Source of the DNA: Haemonchus contortus | Lineage: Eukaryota > Nematoda > Chromadorea > Rhabditida > Trichostrongylidae | DNA: 64,000 nt | Assembly (NCBI GenBank): GCA_000469685.2 | Contig: LS997564.1 | Span: 25,850,459-25,914,458, forward strand | Direction: 5' to 3' | Position numbers and translations under genes: made by a program | The notes under the pieces: generated by a model | Seen by the model: the letters and a program-made list of their open reading frames with translations, nothing else | What the model was told of the DNA's origin: nothing | Databases searched by the model: none | Shown here: piece by piece, positions 1-14,100 of the stretch | How the letters are laid out: every line of letters begins with the position of its first letter | Numbering within the stretch: the stretch's first letter is position 1

Positions 1-213
1 GAATGCGCATATGGCCTATGCAGTAGTTTGCTGTGGTCAGTAGATATACAAGTCAGTGCTTTTATCCTCCCAGACAAGTTTGGTACCAATCAATTGACAG
101 GAAGGTGTTCAAGTCCTGGTTGGCCTAGGCGAATATCGGTCCGGGGCTTGGATCCGTGGCCATGGGTGTGTCATAATGCGCCATTTGCCCCTACGCCACT
201 ACCCCGTCACTTT
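1..213 (-). repeat. tRNA-derived SINE, 5' portion
   Basis: Reverse orientation copy matching 16043-16339: gtcagtgcttttatcctccc, the diagnostic ggtaccaat, and the tRNA-like head at the right edge (ccctacgccactacccc). Cut by the window edge. Confidence 0.65.
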
Positions 214-1985
214 TAATCGTGTATATGGATATTCTAATTAGTGTAAGTCTGATGAGTATGTTTCCCTTGGCCTTTAATACCAAGGAATCTGGCTGTAGTA
301 ACAACGTGGTGTGCCCCATTAGACGAAGTGGCAATGTATACCCGTCCAGTTGATCCCCTAACAGAGCCCTATTTATGTGCGCCTTTGAGAAGGGCCTCTA
401 CATTGGTGAGTTTCCTCAGGTGGCGCTGTGAATTTGACCATCATTAGGGCTCACTTCAAAGGGAAAAATATATTATACGATTTTAAAGGTTGTGCAAAAT
501 AAGGCATAAGTAGTCGAACGTAATCGGAAATTCAAGAGCAATTCGAAATCGGAATGCAAGAAGGACTGGAAGAAGAATCAGACCGGCCCAAGGGTCCAAG
601 GCACAGTTCTTTCACCTATAATTCATGGGACCATGGGGTAAACCTCGATTGAGGCCTTAAAGGGTCGGGGCTCAGTCGCAGCGAGTTTTTTTGGATAGAT
701 ACCCCTCATTATTCATGCCCTAAAAACTTAAAACTAAAATGATAGGCGAATTTTTTGGAAACTTAATTTTCGCTCTCCTTCGACGATGTACCTCTTGGAT
801 TCGCCCACGCTAAGTAAGCTAACCCTATTTCCGGTCGACTAGTCTTGGGTTGAAAAAACTCATCTGAGCAGCAGACAACTGCCCCAGTAGTTGTACAGGC
901 AATTTTCTGAAGCTGTGATTTTTTGTGGCCTGATAGGATACCACAATTCCTGAAACTCTTATGCTAGAAGTACGAAGGTGGTGTAGTGGCAAGTGGCGCA
1001 CACACTGTCACCCACATGGCTCGGGGATTGTGTCCCACTTCAGACCGACCAAACTCTCCATTTCTCCGAGCTCCGTTGATTGATAACAGACTGGTTTGAT
1101 GGTGAGAAGATAGAAACACTGACTTGTAGATCGGCTGGCCAACGTAAGTCATCTCAGAGGAGGTATAGGCATTCAAATCGCCACAACGACTTGAGAGGAA
1201 GCTGAATGCGCGGCGCACTCTATAAATGGAGCCGCTTAAGTTTAGAAGTCTTTCATAAACTTTGATTTTCTGGGTAGTTGCTGACGATCGTAGAGGAGAA
1301 GCTCACTTACATATGTCTGTGCTCTACGTGGAATTCGAATGCTTGGTGCATTCTGTTCCATAAACGGTACTGGTAATGAACGGTGACCACATTACCCACT
1401 GCGTTAAGGGATTAAAAGTGATTCCTGGGGATCAGTAACGTCTCTAAGGAATCCCGAGTGTTATTTTCTCTGATAGGAAGGTTCAATTGAGGATTTCCTG
1501 GTGAAGCAAAATCCGGAAGATGGTTGCGCTCAGAACAAAAAACCTGTAGAGTTGCAAAGGAGTTCGCAATCGAACGGACTACGCCCTGCAGACAAAAAAA
1601 GCCCCTCTCGAATCCCTTTCTTTTGTGTATCTCTTTTGTGACACTCCCGTACTGTGCAGATGCATATGTATGATGTACTTACTTCTCTGATATCCGGGTG
1701 AGATGCTAGTCTACCCGAAACTGAGCAAATATTCCAACATTTCAAGTACTGGTAAAGCATCAGGGGGTAGAGTTGCGCACGCTCCTTGGGCGTGAGCCGC
1801 CGCAACTCTCTCGTGATCTATTTGATCCAGTTTCATAGGTCTGAAGAGAGAGTATTTCGTAGTGTACGGTGAACTAAGCGTTGCGGTGTGGGGTGTGAAC
1901 GAGGGGACGGGAGGAGTTCGCAGCAGCAGTGACGGCGATTGTCGAGATAGTGCAACAGGGTAGGGAGGACACAGCGTAGTCGAAA
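214..1985. other. nhl-1 upstream region
   Basis: Apart from the SINE at 975-1212, no repeat or gene is recognised. The promoter and 5' UTR of nhl-1 must lie here; no clear acceptor just before the ATG was found, so a spliced leader is not obvious for this gene. Minus-strand frames at 1530-2141 overlap the first exon and look like shadows. Confidence 0.4.
975..1212 (+). repeat. tRNA-derived SINE
   Basis: Head ggtggtgtagtggcaagtgg (A-box-like), middle cactgacttgtagatcggct, then ggccaacgtaagtcat. Confidence 0.65.
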
Positions 1986-2176
1986 ATGTTGACGGAGGAT
2001 AGAGCGGCAAGCGGCATCCCAGTCGGCATGGATGCTAGTGAAGAAACGGCTGAGGCTCGTGCTAAGGTGCGCCATCTCATGGCTCAGGCGCCGAATGCTC
2101 GTCCACCCGAATTTGTTAATCCATTGGAGAAGATCGAACAACTACTTACATGCCCTATATGTCTTGATCGTTATAA
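1986..2176 (+). other. nhl-1: nhl-1 exon 1: start and first RING cysteines
   Basis: First coding exon, 63 codons plus AA of a split Lys codon. It ends in the RING start TCPICLDRY, and the donor gtaagt follows directly. The split codon completes with G at 2640, so exon 2 continues as KQPKLLPCQHTFCYPC, the rest of the RING core. Confidence 0.9.
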
Positions 2177-5100
2177 GTAAGTCACGCCTTTCATTCCGTT
2201 TTCCGTTTTCGGTTTCCGGCTTTATACGGTATGCCACCTGTCTGATACTACTGCTGTTCCTTTTACATAATAATATTTTGAATTCACTATTGATAGCTTC
2301 GTTCATTTCGTTATTCGTTGGTCTCTTTGCTTTACACTCAACTGCGCGTATTTCATTACATCGACACCAGCCAGGCATTCTCTAACGCAGTTGTTTTTTG
2401 AATGGTAAAGCCCGAGCACGGACCATCAAATTCGTTTTGTTCGGTCCATTTAAAAATTGAAATCTCTAAAAATTCGTTTGGCTCGGGAGGGTTTCCTAGG
2501 CAAGATATGTTGCCCTGAAACTTGTGACCGGTCATAAGATCGGATCTTTGAGCAACTGGTACCGCTCAGCTTAGGCCCTGTGGAGAACGTTCAAAGCCAA
2601 TGCTCGGATTCATCATTGAAAGTGATCTATCCATTTCAGGCAACCGAAACTTCTCCCATGCCAGCATACCTTCTGTTATCCGTGCCTGGAGTCGTGTGCA
2701 GATTCCCTACACCGAACTCTCAAGTGCCCGGAATGTCGGGCCGAACACTCGATTCCCTACGAGGGAGTGAAGGCCTTCCAGGTACGTTCCCTAATGAAAT
2801 CGAATGCGATGTATCAATTGTTTCTATTTAATCAATGTTTTCGTTCCAGTCAAACTACACCCTGACTGGTTTTCTCGAGATTCACCTGCAAGCCACACCG
2901 GACTCGGCCGCTGAAATTGAGGAGTATATTCGTAGGTGAGTGGGGGTTAGATATGTACGTGAGAGCTACGAAAAGTGAACACCCTGAGGGGTGACTCAGT
3001 TCGGCTGTTCGACGATTTCGCCATGTCGTCCTCGTCGATTCATCGTCGTCATACGCTCTCTGGGAGCAGCAGCTGTTCGATTGACGCTATCGCGGTTCAC
3101 GAAGTGCTGTGGGGAACATCCCGTGGTGGTGGAAGCAACTGATCGATCGTAATTCGAGATCTTTTGAACATCATCGACGTCGTCGTTGATGCAACGCCGA
3201 TTTAGCGCAATAACGTTCTTTGAGCTGACTGTGTGACGTCTCCACCACAGCACTTGCGAGGGCGTTCAGCCATGTTGACAAAGCACCCGAGCGATTGAGG
3301 AGAGATTTGCCATCATATCCCGTCATCGAGCGCACACTAAGCAACACCACATGTTTCTGGGCTTCCCTCGATTCGATCTTGTCCATCGACCCCGTTCTAA
3401 CTGTTTTGTACAATCTGGGGATATTGAATATGGGAGCGGGAGTATATCCTAACTTAATTCGTAGTGAAAATTCTTCCGCGGTGCAGGAACATATAAAACT
3501 GTCTGTTAAAGCTACCAGAGGAGCTCGAAACTCTCCAGTTTCGCCAGGAGCCAAAAGGTTATATGAAATCTATCAGATCTTTGAAAAAGTTTGGGTCATA
3601 AAACCAGGTCCCTGTCAAAGTTCACCCTTAGGTCTTTCAAAGGGCCAACAGGTGCTTGAGAACCCCCTTTTTAGACCTGATCGAGTCCGAAAGGTGTTCG
3701 TTCGATTCCTGAAATACATCCCAGGTGTTCTAGAGTAAACAGGATACAGGTGTTGGGTCACATTATCTTAGTGATCGGGACTTTGTCGCCAGAATAGTCA
3801 GCTGTTCCCTCATGAAAAACTTTTTAGTGGCAGACCTCCGTGGGACCTAGTTTTTACATCGAAAGGTAAGATCGCTCCAGAAATAGAACAATCCTTTGAC
3901 ACAACCAATCGTTTGAATCGGTGCTTTCTATTTACTTGTGCCCAGTTATGTGAGGATTTCCTTTCACTGGCCTTGCTCCAGTTAAATCATTCGGTGCCCT
4001 GGCAATGTTGAAAGTTTGCATTTCCCAGAATACACTTGGTTGGGGGAATTGTTAGATCACTAGGGGAGATGAATCGTTGAAAGTTCGAATATACCACAAC
4101 TGCTAAGAGTTTTCACTCGAGCCCTTTCTCAAGTGCTAGGGTTTTTAGGTAGGTACCATCAGGTATCTCACTTGACGTTAAGCTGCGTAGGTCGCACAGG
4201 GGTGACTGAATCTGTTCGAAGTATCCTGCTTGTTGACATATTGATCAACTCATTCGAGATTTTGGGTGGTTTCTATGGCTAGGGGGATGGGCTACTCCTT
4301 TTAATTGGAATGGTGGCTTTAGATCTAACTAATCAGCGAGTCAGCTAACCATAGGCTATATTTACCTTCTGCCTGTATCCGTGCCACCACTACCTGAGTA
4401 ATACTAGGGTCACCGAACGAGGGTGCCAGAATTTTCTGACCTTGAGGAGGTCCGAAGAGGCCCATGCTACCCCAAGACGACAGACTGGTTTCGAAGAATC
4501 GTTCTTGAGGGGCTCGGAGTCTGACAGGGTCCTATACCACTAGCCACGTGAGCTAATTTAAAGTGTAAGATTCCATTTAGACGACGTTATTATTCCGTTC
4601 TTCGGGCCGACTAATAATTAGGCGAGTAGTTCCCCTATGCCCTTTCCATATGGTAAGAACCCTGGGAACTGGTGGATTTTATTGGGCGATGGCACTAGGA
4701 TCTTTCTGGAACAGGGTGTACCACAAACCTACCACTCTTGAATATTCCTCTAAACCCGAATTTTACAACTGGGAAGCCTAAGGGGCCGGTGCTCGAGCGG
4801 TTTCTGCTGTTACTGTTAATCTGTGGGGATTTCTAAAAGGAGTGGCAGCTTTTAAGTGGTATATGTTAGAAATTGATTGTTGATCAGTGGCCGCTCAGAT
4901 CATTTCGTCACTGATTGTTTTCCACACGTTGAACTCAGTTCGAGAGGCTCGTGTTCATCAATAGTCTTGTTGACTGCTAGACTTCCTCTTTTTGTCTGGT
5001 TGCCAGGATAAATAAGCATCATCAGTTCAGATACAACCTCGAGCGATGCAAAGTTTGCGACGAAAAGGCCGATTGCGAGCTTTGCGCACATTGCGAACGA

Positions 5101-8100
5101 AAAGCCTGCAAAGAATGTCGCCAGACTCATATGGATATGTTAAAGAGGGACTTGGCAAGGCTACTCAATCAGGTACTTCGAACTAGGCCGCTGGTTTGCA
5201 TGGTCCCTGGGCAAAAGGTCCATTACAGGTTCGTCGACTATCGAATCGAATCATCGAGGCATCTGACGGGCTCTCGAAAGGGCTGGAGCTACTTACGCTC
5301 AATTGCGAGACAACCAAGGATGAGGTCAAAGAATACTTCCACAGGTATCCAATTCAACAATAAGTATCGGATGTCACCGTTCGTAAGCTAAGTCGCAGTG
5401 ATGTCTGGGACGATTTCAGGCATCAAAGGGATCTGAAGAAACGTGAAGATGCGTTTCTAAGTGAGATCGACACCTTCCACGCCACAGAAAGCCGTCTTAT
5501 GAGCAATCTTCGGGATGTACTCGAGATCGAATCGTCGAACATGAGCGAGGCCGTTGCCAGACTCGATGCTGTTATCAAGGTCTGCAGTCAGAAGCTTTAT
5601 CTGGAGAGATTTCCTGCTGAATTGACAGTTTCAGGGCGAATGCACCCTTGACGATGCTGAGCTAGTTCGATTAAAAACAACATTTTCTGAAGGGCTGGAA
5701 TATCTACGGAATTTCCAGGTACGTAATTATTTTCTCTATGTTTGCAAAGGGCAAGTGGTTTCGAACTCAGCGGCGGCGGTTCCGAATTCCGGTTTTCGGA
5801 AGACAAGAAACAATCGAACTGCTCTTGTTATTGACTGCACTGTTGACTGCTCTTACAGGATCAGTTTTTCAGCCTGATGCCGATGAGCTATTCAATCGTA
5901 AATTACGTTTTTCTGCTGGAGAGGACGCTGCCAGATTACCTCAGGCCATTACCACTTGTGGAGAGTTATGCGTACTTGTGCCACAGTTTGCTGGAAGGTA
6001 TGTTCATGTCGTTTTCAGTCATGTAAAGGGGCTAGTCAGCACGGTAGAAATATCAGATTATCTTCAATTCTACAAACTGTCCCGAACTTCTCAAGTGGGT
6101 GAATCTCCCGAGCATCTTCTACCTCTTCTTCGACTCATTTAATGTGCTTTACAAACACTTCTGCAAGCATTTATTTTTGTTTTCGACTTTTTTTTTACCA
6201 AAATCTCGAAGGATGGAAAAAACTGAAAGGTGCAGGTTAGGAATGATGTGGCATAGAGGTAGAGGGTGGAGGTGGGGTGGTGGTCCCCTGCGGTCAGGGG
6301 GTATCGGATCTACCTGGACCACCAAGCCCACTAGCCATAAGGCGTCAAGTTGTAAGTTGTACCAGACTCGTCTGGGAGGGTCAAAGTATTGGCTTGTTCA
6401 TCGGCTGGCCACCACAAGGCTTGAGTTTTGCCTGAGCGATTAGAACCTCAGCTTCTGATCTTGACCGTACCGTTCCTTAAGGAGCAGTCACAGCGAAGTT
6501 ATGACCAATGAAAGCGGCTTTTTCCAAGTTTCAAATTGAACCTCGCCCTCTTTTCGCAATCAGTATACAATGCTTAGAGATGGGAGCTAGGAGCAACGAT
6601 TATAGTGATCGAATCCAGATGAGCAGCTCAATCTCACTCAGCAATCTGCTTCTATTCTCTTACACTACGTCTAATGTGTTGTTGTAAACACAAATGGAAT
6701 TACATATGGGAGTGTTCTGGGTATCAGACGTTCTTTTGATAACGCACCCATTTGATAAAAGGCCTTAACGGTCTGAGGAAGGTTACCAACCCAGACAAAA
6801 GCTCCAACTGTAGCCACCTTCATTGGTTACGTTTTGAGGAATCATTTTTCTCTGCTAAGGCTCTCCAGTACCTCAAGCAAAGCCTCAGTCTGTGTTTGGA
6901 TCTCATGAATGCAGAATGAATTCGCCATGCCCAAATTAGAAAGGCTCCACTGAAGTGGTGTTGGTGCGTTTCCATGCGCACCTCCTTCTCAGAACTTTTC
7001 CTTCGAAATTCTATTTTTCTGAGTGTTGTTGTGGGAATCGTAGGGCATGGTGATATAAGCACGACGCAGATGTTCCGTCAACACAAAATATTTGTTGATG
7101 TTGCTGTGATGAATAAAAGGTGTCTGAGCACTTCTCAGCTGCCCTAGGATCCTTGTGATTTGAGTACAATATTCAGAACCCGTGAGATTTTGAACTCTTG
7201 GTTGAACTCGAGATTCTCGGGTATAGGATGAACCCAAGAGTGTTTCAGTTTTCTCAATAATTTTTTATGGAGGTTCAACCGAGCTTGTTCTGAACTTTCA
7301 CATTCAAAAGATGTCCAAGGAAACTCGCGCGGAGCAGCTCGAGCGAATGGAGTCTATATCCTGAGGGAACTGCCACTTTTTGGCTTCGATTCTGAAAAGT
7401 TTTCGACCACTGCCATCAAGAAGTACAGTAACTAAACAGAATCGATGTGAATCAGTTGTTAAAAACAGGACTAAGTGACGATGACCACCCGTGATTATTT
7501 GCCGGAACCCGTCTACTCCACAGGCTCAAAAAATCATTTCATCAGAAAAATGCGCCTAGCATGGACAGGCATTTAAAATGTACTGAAGGAGCCTGGGCAG
7601 ACAGGGATAGGTGGGATTTGAGAAAGAGTCATCGGTAGATAAAATGCTTGCTGGTTGGGCAGGGCAGACAAGAAAAGGCTTGGCTTTGGCATTGATCAGT
7701 GTGGTTCAGGAGTTTCACTACGCAGTCGAACTCCCCTTCAGGAATAAAAAAAAAATGGTGACAACTGAGTGCGTACCTGGCCCAGTTGGTAGGAACCATA
7801 CTATCAACTACTAGCACATTGGTTGCCCAGGCGAGGCTGATACCACACAACCTACCCGGACGAATAAGATGTGAGGTGGAAGACTTGAGGTTTGATGTGG
7901 GTATTGATCCGGGATGTAAAATAAATTCTGGTACGTGTATGTGCAGTGGTATGCCGGCTTGGCCGTTGAAACCACTTGTCAGGGACAGATCATACCTGAT
8001 CCAGCGTCTAAAATCATAACCGTTGGTGGAAACCAGACAATCGACTAGTTAGTACATTGGTTGTCCAGGCACGGTTGTCACTATACAACCTACCCGATGA

Positions 8101-11100
8101 AGATAAAAACTCGTAGCTTGATGTAGAAATTTGCAGTTTTTCGGTTCTTACGGGATTGCAGTATCTCATTGCCTTCGATCTATCTGTGTTATCTACCTTC
8201 TTATCTGAAAATTTCTTGTCCAAATTTACGCCGTGGTAGAGAATATGAGTCCCGCTAACAAAAATCTACGACTTTATCATTTTCCTCCCTCTTAACTTTT
8301 GATAAGAGCAGTAACCGAGCTCACTGCCCACAGCTGAAAAACTTGCTCAAAAGAATAATTTCAGCAGATTAAGGCAAAAAAAAGATTTATAAAGTTGGTT
8401 AGGTTTGGAACTGCCATTTTTATGCAGCAAGATCTTCATGTTCGTTTTCTCCATTCAATTACTTACTCATTTATTCACCTCATCTAGGGAGAAAGGGATA
8501 ATTTGTTGGTCGATCTGACCATAATGTGTCCCGCCATCACCTCTTATTCAGAGCTGTAAAAACTACTGATTGTTTACAGTACTTTTACCAATCTTTGTTG
8601 TTGTTGGCTCACGGTCATGATTATGACTTGACAGAAGTTCCGCCTGAGTAATTCGATACTTTCAAGCCGAACCTGCCACTGTCTGCGGCCCTTTTTCTCA
8701 TACACATTTTAGCCTGAGATTCCTATTGATGTTAGCCCATTTATCCTTCTTGGTTTTTTAGGTTGGGGTTACTCATGGATTGGATATCATACCCCTTTCG
8801 AACTCTTATCTCCCCATGTAAACAACCACACCCACACATAGCCATATGTTCGTTCCGATTGCGGCGGAGCTGATTTTAACATGACGCACATAGTATGCCC
8901 TCTCCCACTCACTTGACCTCAGTCTTATCTTTGCAAAGCCTATGAACTATCACTATCACAGATGCTCCCCATTTGTTTCCGCCACCGCTTAAAGTGATGA
9001 TTGTGGTGTGAGAACAGAATCAGTCGCAATAATGCAGGAAGGCAGAGCTGAGACATCACAATCAGGGGCAACGGCGAATAACAGTTGAGCCTCGTTCAGT
9101 TGACTTTTGGACTTGTAGTTTTGGCTCATACGACATGCATGCGACTGCGAACGTGGCGTTCTATGCACGAAAGTGGCCTTCCTAGTCTAGGCCTAGGCCT
9201 CCTGGTCTTTCCCACAGGCCATGGGGCCGTGGCTACTAACACCCTAACCATCCCACCGCGTGTTGTAGTACGATGCCGTTACACGGCGTAAAACATTCAA
9301 GGGTTCAATCGCAACAGGCAAGCAAAAAATTCATAGGTGCACTCGCTCCCAGTGTGTGCTTGTAGCTCTGGGAACTGGGATATGGCGTTATATTGGGGGA
9401 ACTTTATGAGGGAATTAAAAGAAGAAGCTATCCTTGACTCAAGTAACATCTGAGCAGAAAACTCTGGTTCCAGTTCTTCCCCAGCAGTCGTAAATCAGAA
9501 GTGCATGTCAGTATCAGTCATGAACACATGACTCCACTCAAAATGACAAAATGGTCACTCTGCGACTTTGAAGAGGGCATCAAAAAAGTGTTAATCACCT
9601 GTAGTCAAAAATTATTAGCACAAGCAGGGATCATGGACAGCTTTACCAAGAATACCTGCTTAAAAGTGACCCGCGTCCATAAGGATAATCAACAACTCAC
9701 AGCTCAGGATTCGATGGGTGATTTCATTGGCCAATGGCTAAACAACTTCAGAGGATAGTTCATCAATATGATTTTTCAAATTTTTTTCGTATTGGGATGC
9801 AAGAAAAAGCTTGCGGGTAATTCACCTCCGCACTGCCCCCTCCCTCTTGAGGCATCACGATTGGGTTCGATCCAGTCCTTGACGGTGCCGATCCTCGGTT
9901 GTCTTGCGGGGGACGCACTTTCCTCCACTACTTTGTAGGGAATAAATGCGTTTGAGAACCCAGTTCAAAAGTTTCCTCACAGTTCAACTAGCAGGTTCGG
10001 TGATAATTTGATGTTTTCCAAGCAGAAGCATTCGAACAGCTGACAATTAGTACTTTCAGGTATCTTCCACTAGAACAGTCGTACCTACCGCGACCTTTTC
10101 GTCTGACATTAGAAAGTGATCAGCACCGTTCACGTCACGGTCACGAGGACTCACGCGCGAACGATCGCGATCGTCCTTCGTCCAGGCTCACGTGAGTTTC
10201 ATAGACAGTTGCCCTGAGGGTAATATTCACAAACTTTTTCTCGGGGTTGAGTAAAAAAAGAATTTCGAGCAAGGGGACATGCAGTTGCAATTTTTCGTTA
10301 CAATCCCAACTCTTATCAAGCTCTTTTCGAGTGCATCAACACCTAAGTCTTGAGAATGTTCTTAAAGAGTTTTTACCTATAGAGGATCCTCTCCTAGTGA
10401 TCAACGAGGGATTCATTCTTGGTCCTCATCACCTGTTCCACGATCTGGCCATCAGCAATACTCACAAGTAGCGGTGTTAACACCTAGTGGGAATACCTTT
10501 TGTACTAAACTGGCGAAAACCGTCGCCAATTCGGGCAAAACTTGGAGGGTGGCGTCGATTCATGATCATCTATACCGAAGATTTTGTGATACAGTAACCG
10601 ATATGGGGTAGTAGTAAGGTTATTGTACGACTAAAGAGACCCGTTACATGAGCACACTCAAGAATTCATAGGGCAACTCAACTGAGACAATGTGGAGGGT
10701 TAGGTGGGGAAATCTACTGGCTGCATATATCCGTGACCAGACGTGAGTGAGAGTAGGGACCCACACCACGTTCACTGGTGCAGAAGAGCCCCGAATTCTA
10801 GGTGGATCGACGAAATAATTTGTGAAAAATGGAGCAATGGTGATGTATTCATCGAGAAGGATTAGTTGGTTGACGGCTACGAATTTTGAGAAATTTGGCT
10901 TCATCAGTGCTTGTTTCTGCTTTCATTATTTTTTGATACCCACCGGGTTGGCTGCAATCACAGGGCAGTGGGATTCGGTATTTTTAGATTAGTGTAAAGG
11001 TGGGGTACAGCCCATAAAAAACAAAAGAAGTAGACTGCATGTTCAAGGTTTTGTTTGAGCTAGAAGCCTTGCACCAACTGTCTTGAATTTGCTGCGCCTC

Positions 11101-14100
11101 TCCAGGGCATGTTTGCCGTTTCTTTTTCACCAGCTCTTTGCTAGGTTACATCAACACTAGATGGACTTTGGTGAAGCAGTTTGGACCTCGATACACCGCT
11201 TTACAGGAAACGAAATAGTAAGGGATATGTAGGTAATCAAACATAATGGCCTATCTTAAACCCAAGCCTATGTGTATGTGGAGCTTGATGCACATTGAAA
11301 GCGTGAAACACCACATCTGCCAGTTAATTCTTGAACAATCCTCGGTAATTGAAACGTCTAGGTGAGGCAGTGATGACTAATGAGCATTGTGAAAGAATGG
11401 TATCCGGTTTCGAAATAAAGCCCAGATACCCAACTGATCGGATGATTGATTATACATTTTGATAAATATGACTCATAGTGGATGACGAAAAATGGACGAC
11501 GACTGATTATGTAATTCTAGCATCATTTAGGTGTGTAGGTACACTTCAAGGTGCAGTTCACGTTTAAAAAAAGTTTCTGAGTTTCCTTGCTGTGACTGTG
11601 ACCTCCAGGATGGCCCATGGGACGCTCTCGGGTTGAAAGACGGTCAAGATAGAGCATAATACATATTATAAGAGCCGCAAAACCGGCTTAGCCACGTACA
11701 CCCAAGGCAGACGAGTCGTTAAGCGTTGTAAAATCTGTAGATACACCATTGTCACCGGGGATCACACCTTGCACACATGCAGCTACTGTAGCCAGCTGTA
11801 TGCAGTGGCGCGAGTATTCGGAAAGCTCGTCCAAATGCACCTTCCGTGCAACGTCTGTCGTCACATTCTCGTCCAACCCCTAATTTTCCTTTTTCGAAGC
11901 CTTACAAATCTCTGAACAAGCTGATTCCCACGTTTTCTTCGCCACTTTCGCACTATTCTGGGCTATCACTTCCACTTTTCTTCTGAAACTAAGTAGATAC
12001 TCCGAAATTATCGTGGACTGTGCCTTTGAATACCTGTCAATCATAAAGAAGAAGTTGAACGCTAAGTTTCTTGGAATTTGGCTTGAATACAGATCATCAA
12101 AAAGCTAGTCTGATCAGGCTAGCTTTTTGATGATCTGTATGAGGTGAGGGCTAATTAGAACATATAGCGAAGAACTTACTTTTAGTTGCTTGCCATCGAG
12201 GCAGTATGATACAACAAACGGAATAATCTCATACGACTTCTCACGGTATTCTTCTCTGTAGAACAGCAAGTAGAAAGACGTAGTGGGGCAAACTTCAACA
12301 ACCTGATTGACATTGCTTTTAGTATACGCGACTTGGACGAGAGCTCTATACGATATCGTCGCCGTCAACAGTTGGAAGAAGAGGCATGGAATCGTCTTCG
12401 AGGTACAAGTGGTGCTATGGAACGAAACGGTACTTCGTCAGTCACATCTACCGAAAGAGAAGGCTCAACTGTTGGCCGAAGTCCGTGGTCAAAACCTCCC
12501 GAAGCGTCTTCACTCAATGCTACCCCGGTGCCTGAAACTACTACTCCCGCTCCCGCTCCGAAAAAAGAGGTAAAGTACTTACTATGTTTGTTGTTAGAAA
12601 TCAGCTAGCATGACTGTTTTCCTTGCAGGCACCTCCCGTGCGGCAAGCGGAACGTGCACAGGCCTCGAAACCCACTCCCTTGAACCTTCCGAGGCCAGAG
12701 CGTGCAGCGCAACCTCGAGTTGATGGAAGTCCCGCTCCGAGATCTCCAAAGCCGCCACCGAGTCCTGCTCCACTAATCAGAGCAGCCGAACCGGCGAAAG
12801 AAGAGACTGAAGAGGTTCGCTCAAGAAAGCCGCCACTTCCAAGGCAAGCGTCCAGTAATGACGAATCACTCAATGAGAAGGTAGAGGTGATTCGAAGAGC
12901 GCATGCAGAGCGCCAGGCTGCATCTCGAGCCGCTTCCAGCGAAGACTCTGAGGCCGAAGAGGCATCTCGACCTCGACAACGTATTCGAATCGTGTGCCGT
13001 GCAGCAAGTACCACTCGCGATGATGAACCTATAGCAACAGCTGCCAGCGTACCTCCAGGTGTGCCGATTCCAGTCACACATTTCACAGGTGAGCCTGAAA
13101 TACCCGCTTGGCTCGCCAGGAGACGTCAACGCTTTCAGCGATCCCGAACTAACCCAGACCTTGCGTCTCAGTTCTGCTCACAGCGTGTACAGCAGTTGCT
13201 TCAAGAGAGAGATTCCCGTTTAGATAGCTCGACAAGCACCGAAGAAGAACGAAGAAACTTTCGTCGTCGTAGTGCGTCGCGAGAAATCAGTGAGTGGAGA
13301 GCGCGCGGATGCCCTCGCGTGATCTTTGGCCGTAAGGGAGCCAAAGAAGGAGAATTGAATTGGCCCAGAGGAGTATGTGCCCTACGAGGTGGGACACTGG
13401 CTGTATGCGATTCGAGTAACCATCGGGTTTGTGTGTTTGACCGAGAAGGCAAGTTTTTGCGACAATTTGGCGGCTATGGCTCTGGACGTGGACAGCTTGA
13501 CTCAGCAGCCGGCATAGCCACATTTAAAAGTAAGCTGATTGTATCTGACCGATACAATCATCGGGTTTGCATCTTCGATTCTGATGGAACGTACCTGAAC
13601 TCATTCGGTGGTCATGGGCAGTCCAACGGGAAATTTAACAATCCGTGGGGCGTAGCCGTTGACGAATTGGGAACGATCTACGTTGCCGACAAGGTAGGGA
13701 TTCGATCACAATTGATCGAAACTTTTTTTTGTTCATCAATAACACTTCTTAAGGATAATCATCGGGTGCAAATGTTTGACAAAAATGGATTATTCGTGGG
13801 CAAATTTGGCACGAATGGCCATGGACCAGGGCAATTGCACAATCCGTTATTTATTGCTGTGAATAATGCTAACCATCAGGTAAGGTGATGATCCACACCA
13901 GAAGAGATGAAGACTGCAGAAGTAGTAGGAATGGGCTCCGTTGGGCTCGCATACTTTTGATTCCCGGCCCGACTGCCAAGTTGCGATTTAAGGAAAGTAC
14001 AAAGTGCATGGTAACTCGTGAGAACCTATCTTTTCCTATCCTCCCCAGACCTAACCACTGCGGCCTTTACCAACATTCCCATATTCCAAACACTTCTAAG

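Larger units (their letters stand above)
5998..12322 (+). other. nhl-1 intron 8 (6.3 kb), transposon-rich
   Basis: Donor gtatgt at 5998 and acceptor ttgcttttag at 12322. It holds a decayed SINE (about 6262-6430), an imperfect direct repeat (7781-8112), a MITE (11544-12030) and a 50-bp palindrome (12089-12138). The longest internal frame, 85 codons at 9501-9758, has no recognised domain. In phase terms the flanking exons join directly (GGA AG / T ATA). Confidence 0.7.

Noticed and set aside
1833..2141. 102-codon minus-strand ORF
   Set aside because: Antisense shadow of nhl-1 exon 1.
3295..3738. 147-codon plus-strand ORF
   Set aside because: Lies inside nhl-1 intron 3, overlaps an equally open antisense frame, and shows no domain or splice signals.
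12601..13086. 161-codon minus-strand ORF
   Set aside because: Antisense shadow of nhl-1 exon 10, whose frame carries the conserved protein.
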